Source of the DNA: Pseudomonas sp. LD120
GTDB lineage: Bacteria; Pseudomonadota; Gammaproteobacteria; Pseudomonadales; Pseudomonadaceae
Length of the DNA: 64,000 nucleotides
Reading direction: 5' to 3'
Assembly (NCBI RefSeq): GCF_009861525.1
Contig: NZ_WVHL01000005.1
Location: forward strand, 868,001-932,000
The translations under genes and the position numbers were made by a program. Each line of letters begins with the position of its first letter. The stretch's first letter is position 1. Below the pieces are notes generated by a model. The model saw nothing but the letters and a program-made list of their open reading frames with translations, had not been told where the DNA came from and did not search any database. This document shows, piece after piece, positions 1 through 9,201 of this stretch.

Positions 1-986
1 GTGCACAGGCGGCGGCTGACGAGATCAACGCCAGTGGCGGGGTCAACGGCGAGAAGATCGTGCTGGTCAAGGGTGATGATGCCTGTGAACCCAAGCAGGC
101 GGTGGCCGTGGCCAACCGCTTGGTGGATCAGGACAAGGTAGCCGGCGTCGTGGGGCACTTCTGTTCCTCGTCGACCATTCCGGCTTCCGAGGTGTATAGC
201 GATGCCGGTGTGATTGCCATCACTCCAGGCTCCACCAACCCGCAGGTCACCGAGCGTGGCCTTTCCGCCATGTTCCGTATGTGCGGGCGTGACGACCAGC
301 AGGGCATCGTCGCCGGTGATTACATTGTCGATGTGCTCAAGGGCAAGAAAGTCGCGGTGCTGCACGACAAGGACACCTACGGACAAGGTCTGGCGGATGC
401 CACCAAGGCGCAGTTGATGAAACGCGGCGTGACCCCGGTGCTGTACGAGGGCCTGACCCGTGGCGAGAAAGATTTCAGCGCCGTGGTGACCAAGATCCGT
501 GCCGCCGGTGCCGACGTGGTGTACTTCGGCGGCCTGCACCCGGAAGCCGGTCCGCTGGTGCGTCAGTTGCGTGAGCAGGGCCTGAAAGACGTCAAGTTCA
601 TGTCCGATGACGGCATCGTCACCGACGAGCTGGTGACCACCGCCGGTGGCCCGCAATACGTTGACGGTGTGTACATGACCTTCGGTGCCGACCCGCGCCT
701 GCTGCCGGACAGCAAGATGGTGGTGGATGCGTTCCGCAAGGCCGGTACCGAGCCTGAAGGCTACACCCTGTACGCCTATGCGTCGGTTCAGGCCCTGGCC
801 GCCGGCTTCAATGGCGCCAAATCCAACAAAGGCGAAGACGCCGCCAAGTGGCTCAAGGCCAACTCGGTGAAAACCGTGATGGGCGAGAAGAGCTGGGACG
901 CCAAGGGCGACCTGAAGGTTTCCGACTACGTGGTCTATCAGTGGGACAAGGACGGCAAGTACCACCAACTGGAAAAACAAAAGTGA
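1..986 (+). CDS. braC: Branched-chain amino acid ABC transporter substrate-binding protein BraC (5' end cut by window)
   Basis: Periplasmic binding protein that captures leucine, isoleucine, valine (and alanine in Pseudomonas) for the BraDEFG permease. The frame is open from the first complete codon at base 3, reading AQAADEINASGGVNGEK, so the signal peptide and about 45 N-terminal residues lie outside the window. Two cysteines (DDACEPK and GHFCSSS) match the disulfide pair of LivJ/LivK/BraC proteins, and the type I periplasmic-binding fold motifs (ITPGSTNP, DTYGQGLAD) are present. It ends with KQK and TGA. It is followed by a 216-bp structured gap and then braD on the same strand, the known bra/liv order. 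Identity is firm from sequence and context. Confidence 0.95.
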   Translation, partial: AQAAADEINASGGVNGEKIVLVKGDDACEPKQAVAVANRLVDQDKVAGVVGHFCSSSTIPASEVYSDAGVIAITPGSTNPQVTERGLSAMFRMCGRDDQQGIVAGDYIVDVLKGKKVAVLHDKDTYGQGLADATKAQLMKRGVTPVLYEGLTRGEKDFSAVVTKIRAAGADVVYFGGLHPEAGPLVRQLREQGLKDVKFMSDDGIVTDELVTTAGGPQYVDGVYMTFGADPRLLPDSKMVVDAFRKAGTEPEGYTLYAYASVQALAAGFNGAKSNKGEDAAKWLKANSVKTVMGEKSWDAKGDLKVSDYVVYQWDKDGKYHQLEKQK

Positions 987-993
987 CATCAGG

Positions 994-1195
994 ACCTGAT
1001 TACGTTCTTGCAAGCAGTGCTTGGCCGCTCGTAATCAGGTTCTAGGTCCGGACGGACCGGCACTACCCCCCTGGTGCCGGTTCGTATTCGTGCAGTACTT
1101 GCCTTTTCTCGTAGAGCTGCACAACGGTTGTGTTGCGCGGACAGGGAACCCCTGTCTCTCGCTGGTGCCCTGTGCCGTCTCTCAAGTCCGTGAGA
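994..1195 (+). promoter_or_regulatory. Structured braC-braD intercistronic region
   Basis: The 216-bp gap holds several stem-loops in a row. A perfect 11-bp inverted repeat (ACCTGATTACG at 994-1004, CGTAATCAGGT at 1030-1040) is followed by GGTCC/GGACC (1045-1058), CCGGCAC/GTGCCGG (1057-1080), ACAGGG/CCCTGT (1141-1154) and TCTCA/TGAGA just before braD. No T-tract follows the first hairpin, so a strong terminator is not evident. Inference: an mRNA-stabilising or attenuating region that lets the binding protein be made in excess over the membrane genes, or a processed small RNA. Confidence 0.5.
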
Positions 1196-1202
1196 TTGCG
1201 TT

Positions 1203-2117
<915 letters not shown>

Positions 2118-2119
2118 GT

Positions 2120-3415
2120 ATGTCTGCTGCCAATAAACCGATTGATATCAAAAAGAGCGTCGTCGACGCCGTGCTGGCCGGGCTGATTTCGCTGATTGTG
2201 TTCGGTCCCATCGTGGGTGTGGTGCTGGATGGCTACAGCTTCAACCTGCAGCCCACTCGCGTGGCGTGGCTGGTGGCGATTGTCATGGCCGGCCGTCTGC
2301 TGATGAGCCTGTTCTTGCAAACCCCCAAAGGCTTGAAGATTCTCCAGGGCTTTGAGAGCACCAGTTCCGGGGTGCATGTACTGGCGCCGGACTACAAATC
2401 GCGGCTGCGCTGGATCATCCCGGCGTTGATCGTGATCGCCATCGTGTTTCCGTTCTTCGCCAACAAGTACCTGCTGACCGTGGTCATCCTCGGCCTGATC
2501 TACGTGCTGTTGGGGTTGGGACTGAACATTGTGGTGGGGCTGGCGGGGCTGCTGGACCTGGGTTACGTGGCGTTCTATGCCATCGGTGCTTATGGCCTGG
2601 CCCTGGGTTACCAGTACCTGGGCCTGGGGTTCTGGAGCGTGTTGCCCCTGGCGGCGATTGCCGCGGCACTGGCGGGATGCATATTGGGTTTCCCGGTGCT
2701 GCGGATGCACGGTGACTACCTGGCCATCGTGACCCTGGGGTTTGGCGAGATCATCCGCCTGGTGCTCAACAACTGGCTGTCCTTCACCGGGGGGCCCAAC
2801 GGCATGCCCGTGCCCTCGCCGACATTCTTCGGTCTGGAGTTCGGCCGCCGGGCCAAGGATGGCGGAGTGCCGTTCCATGAGTTCTTCGGCATGGCATACA
2901 ACCCGACCTTGAAGTTCCTGTTCATCTACATCGTGCTGTTTCTGGTGGTCATGCTGGTGCTCTATATCAAGCATCGGTTGACCCGCATGCCGGTGGGCCG
3001 GGCCTGGGAAGCGCTGCGTGAAGACGAGATCGCTTGCCGCGCCATGGGCCTGAACCATGTGCTGGTGAAACTATCGGCCTTCACCCTCGGCGCTTCCACC
3101 GCCGGTCTGGCCGGGGTGTTCTTCGCCAGTTATCAGGGCTTCGTCAACCCGTCCTCCTTCACCTTTTTCGAATCGGCGCTGATCCTCGCCATCGTGGTGC
3201 TGGGGGGCATGGGTTCCACCGTGGGCGTGGTGATTGCCGCTTTCGTCCTGACCGTGGCGCCGGAGCTGTTGCGCAGCTTCTCCGAGTACCGGGTGCTGCT
3301 GTTTGGCATTCTCATGGTGTTGATGATGATCTGGCGACCGCGAGGACTGATCCGCATCAGCCGTACCGGGGTGACGCCACGCAAAGGTGTTTTGACTGAG
3401 GGGAACGCGCCATGA
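2120..3415 (+). CDS. braE: Branched-chain amino acid ABC transporter permease BraE/LivM
   Basis: Second permease subunit, 431 residues. The ATG at 2120 (MSAANKPIDIKKS) lies two bases after the braD stop with GAAGG just upstream, and fits the LivM family better than any earlier in-frame start, which would lie inside braD. The long N-terminal part (about 100 residues) with two hydrophobic segments precedes the LivM core (LGLGLNIVVGLAGLLDLGY; GFGEIIRLVLNNW), and the cytoplasmic coupling loop RAWEALREDEIACRAMG lies near residue 300. It overlaps braF by four bases (ATGA). Confidence 0.95.
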   Translation: MSAANKPIDIKKSVVDAVLAGLISLIVFGPIVGVVLDGYSFNLQPTRVAWLVAIVMAGRLLMSLFLQTPKGLKILQGFESTSSGVHVLAPDYKSRLRWIIPALIVIAIVFPFFANKYLLTVVILGLIYVLLGLGLNIVVGLAGLLDLGYVAFYAIGAYGLALGYQYLGLGFWSVLPLAAIAAALAGCILGFPVLRMHGDYLAIVTLGFGEIIRLVLNNWLSFTGGPNGMPVPSPTFFGLEFGRRAKDGGVPFHEFFGMAYNPTLKFLFIYIVLFLVVMLVLYIKHRLTRMPVGRAWEALREDEIACRAMGLNHVLVKLSAFTLGASTAGLAGVFFASYQGFVNPSSFTFFESALILAIVVLGGMGSTVGVVIAAFVLTVAPELLRSFSEYRVLLFGILMVLMMIWRPRGLIRISRTGVTPRKGVLTEGNAP

Positions 3416-4284
3416 GCGATTACATTCTTTCGGTCGAGAACCTGATGATGCACTTCGGCGGCATCAAGGCCCTCAGCGATGTCAGCCTCAAGGTCAAACG
3501 CAACTCGATCTTCGCCCTGATCGGCCCCAACGGCGCCGGCAAGACCACGGTGTTCAACTGCCTCACCGGTTTCTACAAAGCCTCCGGCGGGCGCATCGAA
3601 CTCGATACCCGGGGGCAGCAGACCAACGTCATCAAGCTGCTGGGCGAGCCGTTTCGCGTCACCGACTTCGTGTCGCCGAAAAGCTTCGCCAGCCGCCTGT
3701 ACTACAAGATGTTCGGCGGCACCCACTTGGTGAACCGTGCTGGTCTGGCGCGGACCTTCCAGAACATTCGCCTGTTCAAGGAAATGTCCGTGGTGGAGAA
3801 CCTGCTGGTGGCCCAGCACATGTGGGTCAATCGCAACCTGCTGTCCGGCATCCTCAACACCAAGGGCTATCGCAAGGCCGAGAGCGACGCCCTGGACCAC
3901 GCGTTCTACTGGCTGGAAGTGGTGGACCTGGTGGATTGCGCCAACCGTCTGGCCGGCGAGCTCTCTTACGGCCAGCAACGGCGCCTGGAGATCGCCCGGG
4001 CCATGTGCACACGGCCGCAGGTCATTTGCCTCGACGAACCGGCCGCCGGCCTCAACCCACAGGAAACCGAAGCGCTGAGCGCGATGATCCGGCTGCTGCG
4101 CGACGAGCACGATCTGACCGTGGTGCTGATCGAACACGACATGGGCATGGTGATGAGTATTTCCGACCACATCGTGGTGCTGGACCACGGCAACGTGATC
4201 GCCGAAGGCGGACCGGAAGCGATCCGCAATGATCCAAAAGTGATCGCGGCCTACCTGGGTGCCGACGAAGAGGAACTGGTATGA
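3412..4284 (+). CDS. braF: Branched-chain amino acid ABC transporter ATP-binding protein BraF/LivG
   Basis: Cytoplasmic ATPase, 290 residues, one of two nucleotide-binding subunits of the Bra transporter. Walker A GPNGAGKTT is at residues 38-46, the signature LSYGQQRRLEIARAM is near residue 184, and Walker B is in VICLDEPAAGLNP. The insertion between Walker A and the Q-loop (NVIKLLGEPFRV...) is typical of LivG rather than LivF. The start codon overlaps the braE stop, and the end overlaps braG by four bases, so translation is coupled. Confidence 0.95.
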   Translation: MSDYILSVENLMMHFGGIKALSDVSLKVKRNSIFALIGPNGAGKTTVFNCLTGFYKASGGRIELDTRGQQTNVIKLLGEPFRVTDFVSPKSFASRLYYKMFGGTHLVNRAGLARTFQNIRLFKEMSVVENLLVAQHMWVNRNLLSGILNTKGYRKAESDALDHAFYWLEVVDLVDCANRLAGELSYGQQRRLEIARAMCTRPQVICLDEPAAGLNPQETEALSAMIRLLRDEHDLTVVLIEHDMGMVMSISDHIVVLDHGNVIAEGGPEAIRNDPKVIAAYLGADEEELV

Positions 4285-4997
4285 CTCAACCCATACTCGA
4301 ACTCAAGGATCTGGACGTGTACTACGGCCCGATCCAGGCCCTGAAGAAAGTCTCGCTGCACATCAACGAAGGGGAAACCGTGAGCCTGATCGGCTCCAAC
4401 GGCGCCGGTAAATCGACCCTACTGATGTCGATCTTCGGTCAGCCCCGGGCCGAGTCCGGGCAGATCTTCTATCGCGGCGTGGACATCACCCACAAGTCGT
4501 CCCACTACATCGCCTCCAACGGCATCGCCCAGTCTCCGGAAGGACGTCGGGTGTTCCCCGACATGACCGTGGAAGAAAACTTGCTGATGGGCACCATCCC
4601 GATCGGCGACAAGCACGCCGTTGAGGACATGCAACGCATGTTCGAGCTGTTCCCCAGGCTCAAGGAGCGGCGCACCCAGCGGGCCATGACCATGTCCGGC
4701 GGTGAGCAGCAGATGCTGGCCATTGCCCGGGCGCTGATGAGCCGGCCCAAGTTGCTCTTGCTGGATGAACCCAGCCTGGGGCTGGCGCCGATCGTGGTGA
4801 AGCAGATCTTCGCCACCTTGCGGGAACTGGCGGCCACCGGCATGACCATCTTCCTGGTGGAGCAGAACGCCAACCACGCGTTGAAACTCTCGGACCGTGC
4901 CTACGTGATGGTCAACGGCGAGATCCGCCTCAGTGGCACCGGCAAGGAGCTGCTGGTCAACGAGGAGGTGCGCAACGCTTATCTGGGAGGTCACTGA
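4281..4997 (+). CDS. braG: Branched-chain amino acid ABC transporter ATP-binding protein BraG/LivF
   Basis: Second ATPase of the transporter, 238 residues. Walker A GSNGAGKST at residues 38-46, SPEGRRVFPDMTVEENL as in LivF, signature MSGGEQQMLAIARAL, Walker B LLLLDEPSLGLAP and switch His loop FLVEQNANHAL are all present. It is the last gene of the operon: the stop at 4995-4997 is followed after about 10 bases by a strong hairpin terminator. Confidence 0.95.
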   Translation: MTQPILELKDLDVYYGPIQALKKVSLHINEGETVSLIGSNGAGKSTLLMSIFGQPRAESGQIFYRGVDITHKSSHYIASNGIAQSPEGRRVFPDMTVEENLLMGTIPIGDKHAVEDMQRMFELFPRLKERRTQRAMTMSGGEQQMLAIARALMSRPKLLLLDEPSLGLAPIVVKQIFATLRELAATGMTIFLVEQNANHALKLSDRAYVMVNGEIRLSGTGKELLVNEEVRNAYLGGH

Positions 4998-5006
4998 CAG
5001 TCCGCT

Positions 5007-5061
5007 CTGTGGATAAAAATGCCCCGTCGGTTCCCGCCGCCGGGGCATTTTTTATCCACAG
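5007..5061 (+). terminator. Rho-independent terminator of the bra operon, probably bidirectional
   Basis: Stem AAAAATGCCCCG (5015-5026) pairs with CGGGGCATTTTTT (5041-5053) around a 14-nt loop. The symmetry continues outward through CTGTGGATA and TATCCACAG, so each outer arm also contains a perfect TTATCCACA 9-mer. The T-tract fits the plus-strand transcript ending at braG. Confidence 0.85.
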
Positions 5062-5719
5062 CAGCCCGCCCGCCATGTCTGTGCTGGCTTGCCAGCGAAA
5101 CCACTCTCCCCGATGCCTGCTGATTCAGATGCGGTTGTGCGTTCGAGGTGTGCCGGCAAGCCGGCTCCTACGCGCCTAGCGCGTGCATGGGCAAGGGGAC
5201 GTTCGCAGAGGGGCCGCTCACGTCCGACAATTGTGGACAACATTATTCCCAAGCTGGCAAAGCGCGGCATAAAGACGCTGCAAACAGTTGTTTTTCCACT
5301 GTTTTGACTTGTCCCCGTTTGCTGTGGAGCGGGCTGTGGGTAACGTGGGAGTAGCTGGCTGAAAGCCTTTAACCACGTGGCTTGCAGGCGTTTGTGTGTT
5401 TTTTGATCAGGTCTTTTTCGGTGGCGCTGGGGCGCAGTTGTCAACCTTTTTATTGTCGCAGTCGGAGCCGCAAAAAGGACGGGATAAGCCTGTGGATAAG
5501 TCTGTGACTAAACTCTGGAAAGACCGCGCTGAGCTGCGTGGTTACTGGCCTCTGGCCTTATACGGTTTGACCGCCCGGTCATCTTTTCCGCCTGTGGCGG
5601 CATGGGCGGCCATTGCAGGTCAAGCAAAAAACTTCACACGATCGGCGGCAGGCCCTGTCCACAGTGGCTTTGCGAGCGGTGCACTTGCCCCCAAAGACTG
5701 TGGACCGGCCTGTGGATAA
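5008..5719. other. Non-coding region with clustered DnaA-box-like 9-mers
   Basis: The 896-bp gap 4998-5893 holds no convincing gene. It contains four perfect TTATCCACA boxes (5008-5016 minus, 5052-5060 plus, 5491-5499 minus, 5711-5719 minus) and near-matches at 5232-5240 (TTGTCCACA, minus) and 5335-5343 (TTACCCACA, minus). Two perfect boxes coincide with the outer arms of the bra terminator. Several AT-rich patches lie between them. Neither dnaA, dnaN, gyrB nor rpmH is nearby, so this is not the replication origin as normally organised. Function unknown; a DnaA-titrating or DnaA-reactivating site is one possibility. Confidence 0.4.
5080..5171. repeat. Pair of inverted REP palindromes
   Basis: GCTGGCTTGCCAGCGAAA (5083-5100) and GTGCCGGCAAGCCGGCTCCTAC (5150-5171) are two copies, in opposite orientation, of the widespread Pseudomonas REP palindrome, about 50 bp apart, i.e. 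a REP doublet. Confidence 0.75.
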
Positions 5720-5893
5720 GGTGCGGGCATCCGGCTGCAGGCCCCGTCAGCCGTGCCTTTCAGGAGGGTGAGCGTTTTTTGTACAGTGATGCCTGGTGTC
5801 CAGCGTTTTGGTTGCCGCTCACCGCCGGGCCGGGCATGCTGCGAAACGCTTTTTTATCGAAACGGCGGCTCGCCACCCAGCAAGGAGAACACC

Positions 5894-6655
5894 ATGACTT
5901 CCACACTGTTCATTACGGGCGCGACGTCCGGTTTTGGCGAGGCCTGCGCCCGGCGTTTTGCCGCGGCCGGCTGGTCGCTGGTGCTCACCGGCCGGCGCGA
6001 AGAACGCCTCAACGCCTTGTGCACCGAGCTCTCCAAGCAGACCGAAGTGCACGGTCTGGTGCTTGACGTGCGGGATCGCAAGGCCATGGAAACCGCCATC
6101 GCCAACCTGCCACCGTCCTTCAGCAAGCTGCGCGGCCTGATTAACAACGCAGGCCTGGCCCTGGGCGTCGACCCGGCGCCCAAGTGCGACCTGGATGACT
6201 GGGACACCATGGTCGACACCAACATCAAGGGCCTGATGTACAGCACCCGCCTGCTGCTGCCGCGCTTGATCGCCCACGGCCGCGGCGCCAGCATCGTCAA
6301 CCTAGGCTCCATCGCCGGCAGCTATCCGTACCCGGGCAGCCACGTCTACGGCGCCAGCAAGGCGTTCGTCAAACAATTCTCCCTGAACCTGCGCTGCGAC
6401 CTGCAGGGCACCGGGGTGCGAGTGACCAACATCGAGCCGGGCCTGTGCGAAAGCGAGTTCTCCCTGGTGCGTTTCGCCGGCGACCAGGCGCGCTACGACG
6501 CCACGTATGCCGGTGCTGAACCGATCCAGCCCGAGGACATCGCCGACACCCTCTTCTGGGTGCTCAACACGCCGGCACACGTCAACATCAACAGCCTGGA
6601 ATTGATGCCGGTGAGCCAGACCTGGGCTGGGTTTGCCATCGAACGCAAGGTGTAG
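5894..6655 (+). CDS. SDR-family NADP-dependent 3-hydroxy acid dehydrogenase (YdfG-like)
   Basis: Classical short-chain dehydrogenase/reductase, 253 residues. The cofactor motif TGATSGFG is at residues 8-15, NNAG follows near residue 84, and the catalytic Ser...Tyr-x-x-x-Lys set is seen in NLGSIAGSYPYPGSHVYGASKA. Overall it resembles YdfG, which oxidises L-allo-threonine, serine and other 3-hydroxy acids. The ATG at 5894 is chosen because AAGGAGAAC lies 5-8 bases before it; an earlier in-frame start lacks such a site. The TAG stop is formed by the first bases of a palindromic repeat. It stands alone as a transcription unit. Confidence 0.85.
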   Translation: MTSTLFITGATSGFGEACARRFAAAGWSLVLTGRREERLNALCTELSKQTEVHGLVLDVRDRKAMETAIANLPPSFSKLRGLINNAGLALGVDPAPKCDLDDWDTMVDTNIKGLMYSTRLLLPRLIAHGRGASIVNLGSIAGSYPYPGSHVYGASKAFVKQFSLNLRCDLQGTGVRVTNIEPGLCESEFSLVRFAGDQARYDATYAGAEPIQPEDIADTLFWVLNTPAHVNINSLELMPVSQTWAGFAIERKV

Positions 6656-6761
6656 CCGCTGCTGCAGGCTGCGACAGGGCCGCCAGGCCCTCCAGTGGTT
6701 GCAAGACCCGCGCCTCCTGCGGAGGCGGTCGCAGCCTCGCCATGGCTCGGCAGCGACTACA
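6651..6761. repeat. Palindromic intergenic repeat, TGTAGCCGCTGC family (copy 1)
   Basis: Begins TGTAGCCGCTGCTGCAGGC and ends CGGCAGCGACTACA, so the ends are inverted copies of each other, with internal GCTGCGAC / GGTCGCAGC also inverted. The first bases supply the TAG stop of the preceding SDR gene. Relatives occur at 28152-28294, 34693-34794, 38394-38492 and, more distantly, 47184-47307. Confidence 0.7.
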
Positions 6762-6890
6762 GTTGTACTCGGAAACACATAAGCTGATTCGTTTCAGCTT
6801 GGGGGCAGCCTTGGCACGTTAGAATTCCGACCCGACATTTCGCGGCCGTCTCACAGGAGGCGGTGTTTACGAAGTTCGATAGGAGGAATC

Positions 6891-7796
6891 GTGAGTAACC
6901 GAGGTGAGCAGGTTCTGCTCAAACAATCGACCGTACTGATGTTCGCCGTGGCGATCGCCGGTATCGTCACGGGCTTTGTTTCTGGCGCCCAATCCATCTT
7001 GTTCGATGGATTTTTTTCCCTGATCGCGACCTTCATCAAGGTCCTGATGTTGATCACCGCCAAGCTGATTGCCAAGGAAAGCAACCATCGCTTTCAGTTC
7101 GGTTTCTGGCACCTGGAACCCATGGTGCTGTTGATCGAGGGCAGTTTCCTGCTGTTGATCGCCATCTATGCCTTTCTCAACGGTGTGTTCGGCATCATCA
7201 ACGGCGGTCGCGAGGTCGAGCTGGGGCTGGTGATCTTTTACGCTGCATTTTTTGCCGTGGCGGAGTTTGCCTACTTTTTCTATGTGCGCCGACGTAACCG
7301 CACGCTCAAGTCGTCGCTGATCCAGTTCGACAACATCAGTTGGTTGGTGGACGCGATGCTGTCGGTGGGGCTGTTGGTCAGTTTTGTCACGGCCTTGCTG
7401 CTCAAGCATTACGGGCATGGGCAGTGGGCGGTGTATGTCGACCCGGCGATCCTGATCCTGCTGGCCCTGAGCATGCTGCCGCCGGCGCTGAAGATCCTGC
7501 GGCCGGCCCTGCGCGATGTCCTGGGGATTGCGCCGGACCACCTGGATGACAAGGTGCGCAGTGTGATGGAGGCGGCCAAGCTTGCCCATGGTTTCGAGGA
7601 ATACGTCTCCTACGTGCAGAAGCACGGCCGGGCGCGGTTTATCGAGATCCATATCGTGTTGCCGGCGGATTACCCGCTGGGTGACGTGGCCACGCTAGAC
7701 GACTTGCGCGAAGACATCTCTACTCAACTGGGCGAGGCGGATTCCGCACGTTGGCTGACCATCAGCTTTACCGGGGATCGCAAGTGGATTGCTTGA
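6891..7796 (+). CDS. Cation diffusion facilitator (CDF) family transporter
   Basis: Integral membrane protein, 301 residues, with about six hydrophobic helices followed by a soluble C-terminal domain of roughly 90 residues. The CDF pattern is visible as ILFDGFFSLIATFIK near residue 38 and a second acidic helix around NISWLVDAMLS. CDF proteins export divalent metal ions against protons; the metal here cannot be told from sequence. GTG start with a strong AGGAGGAAT six bases upstream. Monocistronic; a REP doublet follows. Confidence 0.8.
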   Translation: MSNRGEQVLLKQSTVLMFAVAIAGIVTGFVSGAQSILFDGFFSLIATFIKVLMLITAKLIAKESNHRFQFGFWHLEPMVLLIEGSFLLLIAIYAFLNGVFGIINGGREVELGLVIFYAAFFAVAEFAYFFYVRRRNRTLKSSLIQFDNISWLVDAMLSVGLLVSFVTALLLKHYGHGQWAVYVDPAILILLALSMLPPALKILRPALRDVLGIAPDHLDDKVRSVMEAAKLAHGFEEYVSYVQKHGRARFIEIHIVLPADYPLGDVATLDDLREDISTQLGEADSARWLTISFTGDRKWIA

Positions 7797-7812
7797 TCGG
7801 CGCGACTTGCTT

Positions 7813-7868
7813 TGTCGGCAAGCCGGCGCCTCGAGCGATTTTGTAGGCGCCAGCTCGCCGGCGAAACG
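7813..7868. repeat. REP doublet
   Basis: TGTCGGCAAGCCGGCGCC (7813-7830) and GGCGCCAGCTCGCCGGCGAA are facing REP-type palindromes between the convergent CDF gene and AGE-family gene. They probably form part of the shared 3' end. Confidence 0.7.
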
Positions 7869-7870
7869 CT

Positions 7871-9010
7871 TCAGGCGAAGTAGGTGGCCAGGCCGTGATA
7901 ACAGGTGGCCAGGTGATAAGGCGTGGTCGACGGCATATCTCCTCGGCTGACCGCGCCACGGTCGTCCAGGCACTCGTTCCAGCCCCTGGCATGCAGAAAA
8001 TGCCTTTGCAGCGCTTTTAGCTGGCGCAGCAAAGCGCTCTGGCTGCCCGCGCGCAAGGTCAGTGCCCGCAAGTATTCGGCCTGGGCCCAGATGCGCTGGG
8101 TGGCATCCTTGGTGGCCGCCCCCGGTTGCAGGTCGAGCATGGCGCATACTGCACCGCTCTGTGGATCGACCCCCAGCTGTTCGGTGAAGGCGAATGCCCG
8201 CTCCAGCGAGGCGTGTAGTGCGGTGCCGCGCAGCAGGGGCGAAGAGGCGAGGAGGAAGTACCACTCGAACTGATGCCCCGGCTCGAACCAGTTATCCACA
8301 GCCCCCCGGGGCTTCTCCAGCATCACCCCATGTTCGGGGTCGATGAACTGCTGCTGCATGGCCTGGCATAGCCCCAGCAGGGCGGCCTGCACGGCCTTAT
8401 CCTCACGAACTTCCAGGATCGCCAGAAAGGCTTCGGCCAGGTGCATCAGGGGATTCTGTAATGGGCCCGAGCCCGATACGCCCCAGTCTTGCGCGAGGTT
8501 GGCTTCATAGAGGCCGTCGCCCCTGGCGAAGCGCTGGGCCACCACGTCCAGCGCGGCGTTGAGCACCGACTCCACCAGCGGCTCGCGGACCCGGGCCCAG
8601 TAGTGGGCGCAGGCGAAGAGGATGAAGGCGTGGGTGTAGAGGTCCTTGCGCCGATCCAGCGGCGTGCCGTCGGCATCGATGCTGTAGAACCAGCCACCGT
8701 GTTCGGCGTCGTGGAAGTGTCGCTGCAGCGAGCGAAACAGCGCGGCGGCACGCTCCTCGGCAAAGGGCGCGGTGGCATCGCCGATCAATTGCGAAAACAC
8801 ATACAACTGCCGGGCGCAGGCCATGGCCCGGTAGCGCTGCGGCGGCAACGGCCGCTGCTCGGCATCCAGCGCCTCAAACGGCAGAGCCAGTTGCGGATTC
8901 CAGCCCGGGCCTTGCCACAGCGGCACGATTACCTGGTGGAAATGCTGCTGTACGGCGTTGAACAGCGCGTGCGATTCAGGCAAGGAGGCGGAGCGGGATA
9001 CATCGGGCAT
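7871..9010 (-). CDS. AGE family epimerase/isomerase
   Basis: 379 residues, an alpha/alpha-barrel protein of the N-acylglucosamine 2-epimerase superfamily, which interconverts or isomerises free sugars (N-acylglucosamine/mannosamine, cellobiose, or mannose/fructose as in YihS). Family features seen: RAMACARQLYVFSQL near the N-terminus, the helix with HAFILFACAHYWARV, and the downstream GHQFEWYFLL with its histidine. The length fits bacterial AGE proteins (about 380-420). The true substrate is not deducible. ATG start at 9010; convergent with the CDF gene. Confidence 0.8.
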   Translation of the reverse strand: MPDVSRSASLPESHALFNAVQQHFHQVIVPLWQGPGWNPQLALPFEALDAEQRPLPPQRYRAMACARQLYVFSQLIGDATAPFAEERAAALFRSLQRHFHDAEHGGWFYSIDADGTPLDRRKDLYTHAFILFACAHYWARVREPLVESVLNAALDVVAQRFARGDGLYEANLAQDWGVSGSGPLQNPLMHLAEAFLAILEVREDKAVQAALLGLCQAMQQQFIDPEHGVMLEKPRGAVDNWFEPGHQFEWYFLLASSPLLRGTALHASLERAFAFTEQLGVDPQSGAVCAMLDLQPGAATKDATQRIWAQAEYLRALTLRAGSQSALLRQLKALQRHFLHARGWNECLDDRGAVSRGDMPSTTPYHLATCYHGLATYFA

Positions 9011-9129
9011 TGGCTGGCGTCGTCACGGCAGATTTGAGTGCGCGACATGTTACCAGAGAAGCCAATGGGTACTGGTAGGCGCAGCTGTGCCCGCGAACGG
9101 GGTTCGCACGATCGCCTCAACCTTGGAAC

Positions 9130-9190
9130 GGGCTTGCCAGTGAGTGCGGTCCACAAAACCACCTGCGCCGGCAAGCCGGTTTCCTGCAGA
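9130..9190. repeat. REP-type palindromes downstream of ureJ
   Basis: GGGCTTGCCAGTGAGTG and GCGCCGGCAAGCCGGTTTCC are two inverted REP-like units in the 191-bp gap between the AGE gene and ureJ; no gene is seen there. Confidence 0.6.
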
Positions 9191-9201
9191 AGGGGCAGGG
9201 G

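Noticed and set aside
5052..5444. Minus-strand 130-codon frame downstream of braG
   Set aside because: It is translated from REP palindromes and terminator sequence, with no ribosome site.
5008..5719. Chromosomal replication origin
   Set aside because: Box cluster fits partly, but dnaA, dnaN, rpmH and gyrB are absent and the boxes lack the usual compact oriC spacing.
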